Below are positions 47,611 through 57,365 of a stretch of DNA of 64,000 bases, piece after piece; the first letter of the stretch is position 1; every line of letters begins with the position of its first letter. The stretch is taken from the NCBI RefSeq assembly GCF_036884655.1, contig NC_088344.1:35839001-35903000 (forward strand). Direction: 5' to 3'. Made by a program: the position numbers and the translations under genes. The DNA is from Musa acuminata AAA Group (lineage: Eukaryota > Streptophyta > Magnoliopsida > Zingiberales > Musaceae). The notes below the pieces were generated by a model. That model was not told the origin of the DNA. It did no database searches and was given only the letters and a program-made list of their open reading frames with translations.

Positions 47611-50454
47611 CTATATAGAGGGAAACAAGCAGCCAATTGTCCAACCTAAGAGCAACCCTGCACCAGCCAGACCCAACCCAACAGCAAAGGCAAAGGCATA
47701 TTTGCATATGTGACGTTTGTGCTTTTTACTCCCGTTTCTTGTTATGTTACCTTTGCCTGAGAGTTTCCCCTTCAATGACATCCAGGGCAGCACAGGGATG
47801 ATCGTCGCTATCTGATGGTCCTTGATCTTGAGTTGGAGAAAAATGTTATCGAGTTGCAGCACTCGTAGCCACTGCTTGTATGCAAATAGATGTGATGCCT
47901 GTCTGAACAACAGCTTGACTATGTGTTCCTTCTCATCATAAGCTTTCTGGGCTGCTATTTCAGCTATCCTAGCTCGGGTTTGGGAATGGTGAAGTGCCTC
48001 CAGCAGCTCAGCCCTTGAAAGGTCATGCTCAGATGTATGGTTATCTTCATGTTGTTCATCATTTACATAACCTCGTGTGTGGCTGCATATGATTGTTAGA
48101 TCAAAAACATATTCAGACACTGTAGTTAAATGGAGGATTCCCTCTTTCAAGACATGTTCATAGCAAAGATAAATAATAGGAAGAGAACATGCCAAGTGGA
48201 AGAGACTTTGTCAAAGTTTTGAAGCACAAATAATTGAAGATGACATGTCTGGATGGGCATAAAAGATAAAAGAACAAGCCAACAAGGATATGCAACAGGG
48301 TCAAAGCATCACAGAGAATCACTAAGTAAATTAAACATGTGATTTTAACATAGGTCAATTTGTTTGATCTCCATATGGTTTTCAAGGATCAAAATTATAT
48401 GCATGGATATATATTTTTGATTGGTTATGATTAACAAACTACTAATAGGTACAAGTGGATCCCTAAATCAAGCACCACTAGATTACTCAACTTCAATAAA
48501 TAATTTTGAATCACTAATCATTCACTTAAATCTTGACATGAAAAACGATCAACAGAATGGGATATCAGTATATACGACTTCAAAAATATGTCATGTCCAA
48601 ATTTGCATTGGACACAGACTGTTCCATCCATAGTATGGTCTAATGATTTAAACCAGCCTTAGAAGCAAGAAAGAAAATAAACTGGAAAAGCAGATTTCCA
48701 AGCAAAGGACCAGTAAAATACAATTGACAATCGATCCTGCATGAGAATAGCCTTTGGGCTTACTATGCCAGGCATATTATCCAAATTGTGTGATTAGCGG
48801 GTTTCTGGACTCGGTTTACCGAATTTAAGTCATTTCAGTGGGTTAAATCATGTCAAAAGCAATCATCTCAATGATGACCCAATTTAAACTGACTTGTTTC
48901 TGTATGGGTATGGGACAGTAAGTACAACTTACACCTGTATTAGGCGGCTCAGGTTTGGTTTAAAAATTTGATATTATTGAGTTCAGCAAGGATTTTTTAT
49001 CATTGCATATGCATCTTATGCCCCTCTCGATCTTAACCATCCCATTTTAGTTCTATAAATAATATCCTCATCAACCTCCCCATCCTGTTTTATGATGGAT
49101 AACAGTTTTTTTTCTTTTAAAGTCAATTAAGGTCAGATTGCACCTTCTACTCCATAGATGTGCCTAATGTTACACTTCGTATAATTGGTCATGAACCTAT
49201 TTAATCTGCAAAACTTATTCTATAAAGGTTGTCCCCATAACGATTTATCCAGTCTACTCTCAAGCAAGACAACATTATTAACAAACAATATACAGTGTAG
49301 AATTTTATTTTGAACAGATGAGTTCATCGAATTAGAGTTCAAATAGACAAGCATCGAAGAAAAACTGTTAATGCAACCATACAATAATCGGACTAAATTC
49401 AATGTTAACAGACAAATATAACACACCATGCAGGCTCACAGAAAAACTATAGAATTTGCTGAAAGATAAAACATATGGTGATAGGGCCTTGCCTGTACAA
49501 TTTCTCTGAATCATGGAGCATATAGCCTCTTTCACCAGAAGACAAATTCTTGTTCTCAGAGTTTGCAAAAGAAAATGTATTATGTGAGTGTTCGTTGGCA
49601 TTGCTTATGTCTGCACTTAACTTTCTTCCCGATGATGATTGAAAATTCCCACATTTATCCATATTCTCAGAAGAAGAAAGGTTCTTAGTAACATGAATTG
49701 TCTCTCTGGGTTTAGGCAGATCACAGTTTTCAATATGCTGTTGCATTGATTTTTGGGCAATTAATAAAGCCAACTCATCTTTGTCTGCAATACGCCACCA
49801 TGGCTCAGAGTTATTACTCCCAGTCCAAGGTGTTTCAAGGTCCGAAGAAGCCTTTTCTGGCCTTTTCAAACTTAATTGATCAACTGACTCCATATCCAGA
49901 AGTTCGTTCTTCTTATGAAAATAATCACTCACAGGTGCCTTCCGCTTTGGTAACTGTTGTGGATTACTGGTTGCTGTCTTAATATCTTTGACCATAGTTT
50001 CAGAATCATGCATCACGACAGTTGATGATACCATCGAAGGTGGTTCCAGAATACTCTCTTCCTTTTTAAGAGCAAAATTGTTAAAGTCAATTGGCAAAGA
50101 TTCCAGATCCAACTTTGATGTTGGGACCATAGTTTCCGTGTCCTCCTCATCAACTTCATCTTCTAAGGAGCTTAGTTGCTCAAAGATAAAGTCCTTTTGG
50201 TATCCAAAATTGGGTTGCAGCTGAAGCCACCATTTTGTTTCAGGTGAAAGATTAGCATTCATGGAATTCCTGTTCAAAGGCATCAAGTTGGGAACAGAAT
50301 TATCTTGTGCAATTGCTGTGTTCCCATTGCCTAAATCATTTTGTGGGGTAGACGATGGACAACAAGCTAATTTTGGAGCTCGTTTTGCATCTTCCTGGAC
50401 TAGACAACGGTTCGCAGTGCGCTGCCAAGCAGCCCTTGCTTCTGCAGCTGCCAT
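47611..50454 (-). CDS. Plant-specific protein with C-terminal membrane anchor
   Basis: Two coding exons on the - strand, 50454-49493 and 48082-47611, give 477 aa. The donor is GC, not GT (TACAG|GCAAGG), joined in phase to an AG acceptor, so this is a GC-AG intron of 1410 bases; the join reads SEKLY-S-HTRGYVNDEQ. The N-terminus MAAAEARAAWQRTANRCLVQ and the motif KWWLQLQPNFGYQKDF are conserved in an uncharacterised plant family that I associate with At2g46550 (memory). The middle is hydrophilic and acidic. Towards the end come a helical stretch (RAELLEALHHSQTRARIAEI), a basic patch (NGSKKHKRHICK) and one transmembrane segment (about 448-471, FAFAVGLGLAGAGLLLGWTI), suggesting a tail-anchored protein facing the cytosol. 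Function unknown. Confidence 0.85.
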
Positions 50455-50493
50455 TAGTAGCCCATTTCCTCAAACTATTTTCATAATCTTCAT
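50454..50493 (-). promoter_or_regulatory. Two short upstream ORFs before the 477-aa protein
   Basis: Upstream ATGs on the - strand: 50493-50470 encodes MKIMKIV and stops; 50465-50454 encodes MGY and its TAA overlaps the main start (TAATGG). A probable splice acceptor (CTCTGGCAG) ends just before the first of them, which points to a 5' UTR intron reaching back towards about 52960. Confidence 0.5.
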
Positions 50494-53300
50494 CTGCCAG
50501 AGGCAAATATATCAGCTTCATATCCTCATTTAAGAGAAAATCAAACAAACTCTCAGAAGCAATTCTATCAAAATAACTTAAATTCTAGATGTCAAGCAGA
50601 TCTGATTTTCAAAGCATTTTCCAGAAACAGTTATACATATAAATTAGCTTCTGAGTTTAAAAGCTTTTTACGGTCAAGACAACCTAAGCTGAAAGGCACT
50701 TCCAAATAGAAGTACCTTCAATCTAAGCAGTGCTATATGGTGTTCCACAACATTTTCTGTAACCACGATACTGCTCTGAAATCAATGCCAGTGAGGATCT
50801 CCAGTGCTGTGCCATAGGACCTGCCTATATCCACCAATGGAAATCCTTCCTAATGGAGGACTTTCCTATCTATACCCCGGCAATGGCTACCTAACCCAAT
50901 TTTACATTTGCAACAAGAACAAATATAGTCAGTGGTAACAACAAGGAACTGATAAGAACATTTTTATTTTTCATAGCAAACTATCTTATATTATATTTTT
51001 TTTAAAGGAAGAATTTGATTAAAAAAAAAAATCTAACAACCAGTTGATTTAAGAAAACTGCAATTGGCATATTTAATTTCTTTCCAAGACCTATCAAGTA
51101 CAATGACAAACACACAGGGAATCAAGATGCCAACTTCGTAGTTTCATTATGAATCCTATCAGCTTCAGCGCCAACTTACTCCAACTAATTAGTCAGGCAG
51201 GAGTCATGATGAATAATAAGCCATTACAGAGTCTGACAAGGGCTAAGATAGAGCACAAGGAAGCTGCTTGTGGTAGGCTAAAATGAACCCGAGAACTATT
51301 AAAAGCACTCGATTTTATTTTTAATGCTATTCAAGACAAGTTAACGAGGTGGGGCCACCATACACTGGTCATAGACTAAATACTGATTTGTAACTTTCTT
51401 CTAGGTAACTCTCCATGGAGCAAATTATCAAAAGCCATGGCAGCAACATCAACAGAGAAATAAAACAATAATAGAAGATAGCAAGGAGTTGATGGCTTCC
51501 ATATTTAGATTGACATACATTGGAAGCTAACTATTACTGTCTTCTATTATTGTTTTGTTTCTCTGGCTTCCATATTTAGATTGACATACATTGTGTAAGC
51601 AACGAGTTGATGGCTTCCATATCAGACAATAATAAAAAAATATCATGTCATTATATTTTTAACTTTGGCCAATTGGAGAATGATCCTTGTTTTAGTGCCT
51701 GAGTCATCAATATCACAACCCAACCTTTTCAAATTAAACATAGTGTTATAGATCACAACTCAATGTTGAGAAGACACCATAGAAGTGTTTTTCGGACTTG
51801 AGATCTGGTTGCTAACCTGACGTGAACATCAAAAGCTGATACCAGATTCTGAAAAGAAGAATTAAGTTAAATATGCAAAAATTGATTTTGTAAAGGACAT
51901 AAAAGGTGAGTTGAAGGAAAATAGAAATAAAAAATGACAATCTTATATGATATCAGCGGGGTACTTTGGAGCTGGATTGCAAGCTCAGATTACCGATAGA
52001 CTTCCGGTGACAACGACCAGCGGTCACTGATTTCCAAATATTCTCTATCCAAATTTTTGTGATTTTAGACAACATTTGTTCCGATCAGTAACAACTACAC
52101 TTACTAATACAAAGCACAATTCTGACTTCCAATATATGCAAGTTATCGGGGCTTGTTTAGATGTATTTTTTGGCCTGTAATGATGGCAAGTCTTCATAAA
52201 TTCATGAAAATTGTAAGCAGGAGTTTCACTCAAGAAACCAATGTCCATAATCTTGTGAAGTCTACAACCTTACTTTTCAAAGAAAGGGAAACGCTCCCAA
52301 AATCTTCCCTTCCCAAGCAAATATACGCTCTCCCTTCATCGTGAATATGGCGAGATTCATCAACTAAACGCAACAAAAGCTCTAGTAACTTCCATCATTA
52401 ACCTGGTAATCAAGCAGGCTAAAAACCACAACAATCAAAGAAACAGAATAGTAGCCGCACACGGTTCAGTAGACCTTTAGATCAGCAGAAGGCAAGCAAA
52501 GGCAACAAAGAGAACAATTTGAGGCCAACCAAATAATTCTCATTTGGCAGATCTAGAAAATTGAAATCCTAATTTAGCTACCATTCGAAAAGCACAGCTG
52601 ACGAAGCTTCAGAAAAGAACAAAGAAGAGGAAAATAAAACAACTGGCAGCAAGAGATTTCATAAATCACCGATCATCACCAGATCCGAACAACACGAAAG
52701 CCCAAAAGAACCACAATCCATCAACACAAACTAGAACCCATCATGACAACCGACACCTCTAAAATCCCAACAAAATCAGCAAGCAAGCAGGAAATCAAGA
52801 GATCAGAAGACAATTTCATGAGAAGACCGGACTCCGGAATCTAATAATCAAGGATCGGGGATGAAGAAACATACTACAGAATTTGTACGAACAAGAAACT
52901 TGAGGGAGATCAAATTCCAGAATCAGACCCACTCAGTAGCAGCACGATGATCGACCTGCAAATCTGGTTTGAAGAAAAGAAGAAACCAGAAACGAAATCG
53001 GATTACGATGGTATGCGCCGTCTCCTTCCCTCTCCCTCTTCGTTTATCTTGCTGGCTTTTGCCATTTTAATCCGCTTCATAATTTCAATCATATAATTTT
53101 CCTTTCCCCAAGTAATATCGTAAGCGAAACTTCCAAAAACAGCCACCGACTTGCCGGCCCCCCGATTTTACACAGTAATATCTTATCGCCTGTGCTCATC
53201 GGGGTACGTTGCTGGCGGGTCCCACGAATGGATCGCTCCCACCACCACGATGCGTGCATTTATACATTAGGATTAGGAAGGAAACAAGAAAATTTTTCCT
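50494..53300. other. 5' UTR intron and promoter of the 477-aa protein gene
   Basis: No coding exon was recognised. The acceptor at about 50494 and purine-rich, then GC-richer sequence at 52950-53010 suggest a 5' UTR intron of about 2.4 kb with the promoter to its right. A local duplication/inversion at 51453-51622 is listed separately. Confidence 0.4.
51453..51622. repeat. Local inverted and direct repeats
   Basis: CAGAGAAATAAAACAATAAT at 51453 and onward has a near-perfect reverse complement at about 51538-51565. A 30-base segment (GGCTTCCATATTTAGATTGA and following) occurs directly at about 51494 and 51565, and GAGTTGATGGCTTCCATAT at about 51486 and 51604. Confidence 0.85.
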
Positions 53301-53602
53301 ACCCGCTGACTCCGATGGTACCCGCGTGATGTACGTTGAGGCAATAGGCCAAGGATCCTGGGACCCACCTGTTGGCGTCGTCGCAAAGGAGGTAGCACGA
53401 TGGGTGAAGCGAGGGAAGGCACGGACAAGAGACGATCACCCCAAGAACGTGGATGGAGATGGTCGGCGGAGATTGGGTCGACAAAGACCGCCCTCGCTTT
53501 CGGCGGGTGAACGTCAGCGCGTCCGGAGGAAGGGCAGCTGGGTCACATCCGTGGCGACGCGGACGGTTTTGCCGAGTCCGTGTGTCCTCTCCAACCCACA
53601 CG
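53301..53602. other. GC-rich stretch without supported gene
   Basis: Open frames exist on both strands (133 and 100 codons) over the same bases, both Arg-rich and without family motifs; I treat them as chance frames in GC-rich promoter-like DNA. Confidence 0.4.
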
Positions 53603-53840
53603 GAGGCTAACTAGACTCCATCCCAATAGAATACGTATATCTGTAACACTAACAATGTGATCATCCGTCACGACGTATACAAGTCAGGCTATATGTCAAG
53701 TTCATTATATTATATGATAGGAGGCTAACTGTACTCCATCCCAATGGAATACGTATATCTGTAACACTAACAATGTGATCATCCGTCACGACGTATACAA
53801 GTCAGGTTATATGTCTAGTTCATTATATTATATAATAGGA
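53603..53840. repeat. Tandem duplication of 119 bp
   Basis: Two adjacent copies, 53603-53721 and 53722-53840, from AGGCTAACT to ATAATAGG/ATGATAGG, with about half a dozen differences. Both share ATACGTATATCTGTAACACT and GTCACGACGTATACAAGTCA. Confidence 0.93.
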
Positions 53841-54575
53841 CGGCGACCCGAGTACGTCACTCCCAGTAAACCATGAGCTCGGTGGACCCCAGCAATCCGA
53901 AGTATGGCACACAGGTTAACGCTGAAGAAAGCTACGGGCAAACTCTTCTCGTGACTGAGCATAAAGGTGCAGAAGCAGGAAGCAAAAGAGGGCTGAGCTG
54001 TCTCACCAACCACATCCTCTTCACAACTAAAACGTTGAACAGGGTCTCATCTTTTTCGGTTCTACCTAAACAAACCCACAAACCAGGTGCCTAAAACTGT
54101 GTCCTTACTCTTTCTACCATGACTAGCAGCACCTTTCAGCTCTCGCCAGTTGCCAGGACTCCTTTTATTTTGGTAAGAAGGTTTAGGAATGTATGCAATT
54201 CTGGGAATCATGGTATTGAGATTCGTGCAATTTGCACAACGCAGGAGCAAAGCGATCACTGATCTCCAAATGTAGGATGTGGTACTGATTAATTCTAACA
54301 AGAAAACCATCAAACCACAACCCGGTAAACCACCAATCAGTACACTGAATTAGAGAAGTAGCAGTGAAGCAGATCATATTTGGCATCTAAAACACTAACC
54401 ATTCATTTTTGGTTCACGTAATCAAACATGGAGAACTACTAACTACCATTAGTCGCATGTAATTAACGTCATACGCAAAGATATTGTAATTCCAAACATA
54501 TTGTTGATAAACTGATTTAGAAAATGATAAATGACACTCTTTCAAGTTATATTAACAGATAGATGAGCATCTTAC

Positions 54576-54647
54576 CTGAAGCAGTGACGAGAAGATGGTC
54601 CAACGACCAAGAAGCGCCTTCAATTGCTGGTCCATTCATGGTGATTA
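54576..54647 (-). CDS. Candidate exon of an unidentified gene
   Basis: On the - strand this segment is framed by a good acceptor (CTTTTGGCAG) and donor (CTTCAG|GTAAGATG). From the ATG at 54639 it reads MNGPAIEGASWSLDHLLVTA, then S and one base of the next codon. The codon pattern looks coding, but I do not recognise the protein and could not find the next exon with confidence. A possible 5' exon ends at about 59428 (CAATAACAG|GTACGAGG), and another acceptor-like site lies near 55380. Could be a genuine small gene or a pseudogene remnant. Confidence 0.25.
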
Positions 54648-55448
54648 CTGCCAAAAGCAATGTGTCAGTGACTGAATCAGCACAGATTAAACAAGATAGA
54701 GACCTTGACACCAGGCATTTAGCACTGAATCAAACTGCCTAAATGTATTAAACGAGAAACATGACAAAATCGACAACCATCATTGGTCCATAGCGAAAAG
54801 AATGGAACTAAGGAAAGCTGGGAGAGCATGCAGCTCTTATGATACAACTCTTTTCATCTGCCTGTCTCCTTCTGTTATAAGAATATTTTTGTAGTAGAGC
54901 AAAAGCAACAGCCTAACTGCAGTTCACTCACCGTTGGAGAGTACTACAACAGGATAAGTCGGTACTGATCAATCAGAGGATTCCTTTCAGCCATGAATGC
55001 ATGGAAAAGATAAAGAATATAATAGCAACCCAATGGTCAATACGAGATTTCATTTTCATATCTATCAATTATAAGACCTATCAAAATCTTTGCAAAATAC
55101 TGGATTCAAGATGTTTGGTGGGTTTCTATCAGATAAAACTCTTCAGCATTGACGATATCAGAACTGTCAAGATTTTAGTCTGGTTCTGAGTACATTACAG
55201 TAAGAAGCTCTCCTAAACATGCTTCTGCAAACCCAAATCAAATGTTGGAATATCATCTAATTTGTGGTACTTATCTGATATATTCTGAAGCTCGTGTTTC
55301 TTGATGTCGAGTATGTTGCCGCTGCTATTTCAAAGCATTGGGCCCTCTACTTCTGTATTCTTATCATTGCTTGCAGTCTGAAACAAAAGTGAGCACATTC
55401 CAAACCAAGTTCCCATAAAAAATTGAAAGACTAGAAAGAAAAATAAAG

Positions 55449-55880
55449 GGTTAAGATCCATTTTAGCTCATTTGGATTTTGACTATGGATTTCTTAAGCC
55501 CTTATAGTTTACTCGTAACTAAAATAATCCTTATATTTTTAAAAATATAACATATAAGCTCATTCTGTTAAGTCTAAGTTAACAAATATTAAAGTCTGCT
55601 TACGTGACATATTGACTCACAATAAATCTTTAATATATTAACACGTGTAATTTAAGCTTAAAATGTTAAAATCCATTTTAGCCCATGTGGTTTTGGTCAT
55701 AAACCCCTTAAACCCTTATGATTTACTCATGTCTAAAATAACTCATACATTTAAAAAATATAGTATAAAAATCTCTCCTCTTATCAAGTTTGAGTTAACA
55801 GGCGTTAGAATCTACTTACGTGACATGCTGACTCACAATAAATTATTAATATAATAACATAGATAATTTAAGTTTTTAAA
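55449..55880. repeat. Left terminal arm, made of two tandem units
   Basis: Two units of about 213 bases (from 55449 and about 55665), each starting with a GTTAA-ATCCATTTTAG-CCAT-like sequence and ending in AATTTAAG. Reverse complements of both are found in the right arm. Confidence 0.85.
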
Positions 55881-55899
55881 AAAACTGAGACCACCATTC

Positions 55900-56492
55900 A
55901 TGACGGGAGGAGGCGTTGTCGTGAAAGCAACCACCAGTAATAGCACTGAGCCACTGCTACCTAGTAAGGCGTTGTACACATGCAACCTCTCCTACACTGA
56001 CAACAATCTCAAGAGCTTTCGATCCTACCTCAAGTGGATGTGTGTCGACCTATCCGACGCTAGGTACGTAGTGGTCTCCTAATCCCTCTTCCTCCTCCTA
56101 GGCATCTTTGTCCTCGTTGCCTCTCACTTCGTCCTCTCTTATGCCCCCACCCACCGTACCTACAACGTGGTGGTCCAACTCTTCCTCACCTCTGCCTCCG
56201 ACCTCTCCTATCTCTGCCTTTGTCCATCGCTACAACCTCCGTTACTTCCTCGATAAGCTGGTTAGGGAGAGCGAGCGGGTGCGGCAAGCCTATATGGACC
56301 AACTCAATCGCTCCTTCTGCATACTCTCCGTCTGTGATGTCATGCTTCATGGGGGAGGTGGATGACAAGGTATGGTGGTACTCGTCGGGATCGAAGCAGG
56401 TGCCATCGTAATGGCGGGCAACACCGTGGTGGGCGACGTGGTGGCATACGCCTTGGAGTTGGCGAGTTGAATCTATCGGATGTCACTTGCTA
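55900..56492 (+). pseudogene. DUF3537 gene fragment, left copy
   Basis: The + strand keeps the start of a plant DUF3537 membrane protein: EPLLPSKALYTCNLSYTDN, YLKWMCVDLSDARYVVVS, then a stop where the family has Trp, then SLFLLLGIFVLVASHFVLSY and APTHRTYNVVVQLFLTSASD. Further pieces follow in shifted frames (YNLRYFLDKLVRESERVRQ, MDQLNRSF, DKVWWYSSGSKQVPS). Stops and frameshifts show that it is not an intact gene. The family has several membrane segments and poorly known function. Confidence 0.75.
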
Positions 56493-56919
56493 GCTCCAGG
56501 GCACGTGCCACCACAGCACTGCCTGCCATTGCGAATGACACCCGCTCCGATCTTGACGAACCACCATACCTTGTAAACCACCTCCCCAGCAAAGAGGCAA
56601 AGGTGGAAGAGGCCAAAGGTGGAGGTGAGGGAGAGCTGGACTAGACCACCATGTTGTAGGCGCGATGGGTGGGGGCGTACGAGAAGACGAAGTGCGAGGC
56701 GGTGGAGACGAAGACGCCTAGGAGGAGGAAGAGGAACCAAGAGACCATTGCATGCCTAACGTCGAATTGGTCAACGCACATCCACTTGAGGCAAGACCAG
56801 AAGCTACTGATCTTGTTGTCAGCGAAGGAAAGACTACATGCATATGATGCCTTGCTAGACAGCAATGGCTCGACGCTATTGCTGGTGGTTACTTCCATGA
56901 CGACGCCTTCTCCCACCAT
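56493..56919 (-). pseudogene. DUF3537 gene fragment, right copy (inverted)
   Basis: Opposite-strand homologue of the left copy, beginning MVGEGVVMEVTTSNSVEPLL at 56919 and continuing WSCLKWMCVDQFDVRHAMVS, WFLFLLLGVFVSTASHFVF and YAPTHRAYNMVVQLSLTS. It then jumps to VVYKVWWFVKIGAGV, so the family's middle part is deleted. It keeps the Trp that is a stop in the left copy, so the two copies diverged separately or were captured separately. Confidence 0.75.
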
Positions 56920-56939
56920 TGATGGTGGTCTTAGTTTTT

Positions 56940-57365
56940 TTTTAAACTTAAATTACATGTGTTATTATATTAATGGTTTATTGTGAGTCAATATGCCATG
57001 TAAACAAACTCTGACATCTGTAAACTTAGACTTGACGGGAGGGACTTATATGCTATGTTTTTAAAAATATAAGAGTTATTTTAAACATGAGTAAACCATA
57101 AGGGCTCAAGAGGTCCATGACCAAAACGACGAGAGCTAAAATGGACCTTAACCCTTTAAATAAATTACACATGTTAATATATTAATGATTTATTGTGAAT
57201 CAGCTTATCACGTAAGTAGACTCTAACGTTTGTTAACTCAGACTTGACGGGAGGAACTTATATACTACGTTTTTAAAAATATATGAGTTATTTTATACAC
57301 AAGTAAATCATAAAAACTTAAGAGATCCATAACCAAAATCAAAGAGGTTAAAATGGACTTTAACC
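56940..57365. repeat. Right terminal arm, two tandem units in reverse
   Basis: Mirror image of the left arm: a unit ending ATGGACCTTAACC at about 57154 and a second ending ATGGACTTTAACC at 57365. Both carry CTTGACGGGAGG and TTTTTAAAAATATA. Confidence 0.85.

Larger units (their letters stand above)
55449..57365. mobile_element. Fold-back (Pack-MULE-like) element with captured DUF3537 pieces
   Basis: A 1.9-kb inverted repeat. The left end GGTTAAGATCCATTTTAGCT matches the reverse complement of the right end (GGTTAAAGTCCATTTTAACC). Inverted homology runs through arms of about 425 bases and on through an inner captured gene fragment on each side. The long terminal inverted repeats and captured gene DNA resemble Pack-MULEs; no transposase and no clean target duplication were seen, and the A-rich flanks match only imperfectly. 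It lies between the 477-aa protein gene and the Rav1-like gene. Confidence 0.7.

Noticed and set aside
53209..53610. 133-codon + strand frame and opposing 100-codon frame
   Set aside because: Both cover the same GC-rich bases and neither has a recognisable domain.
53873..54094. 73-codon + strand frame starting MSSVDPSNPKYGTQ
   Set aside because: Plausible composition but no homology recognised, no splice context and no supporting neighbour.
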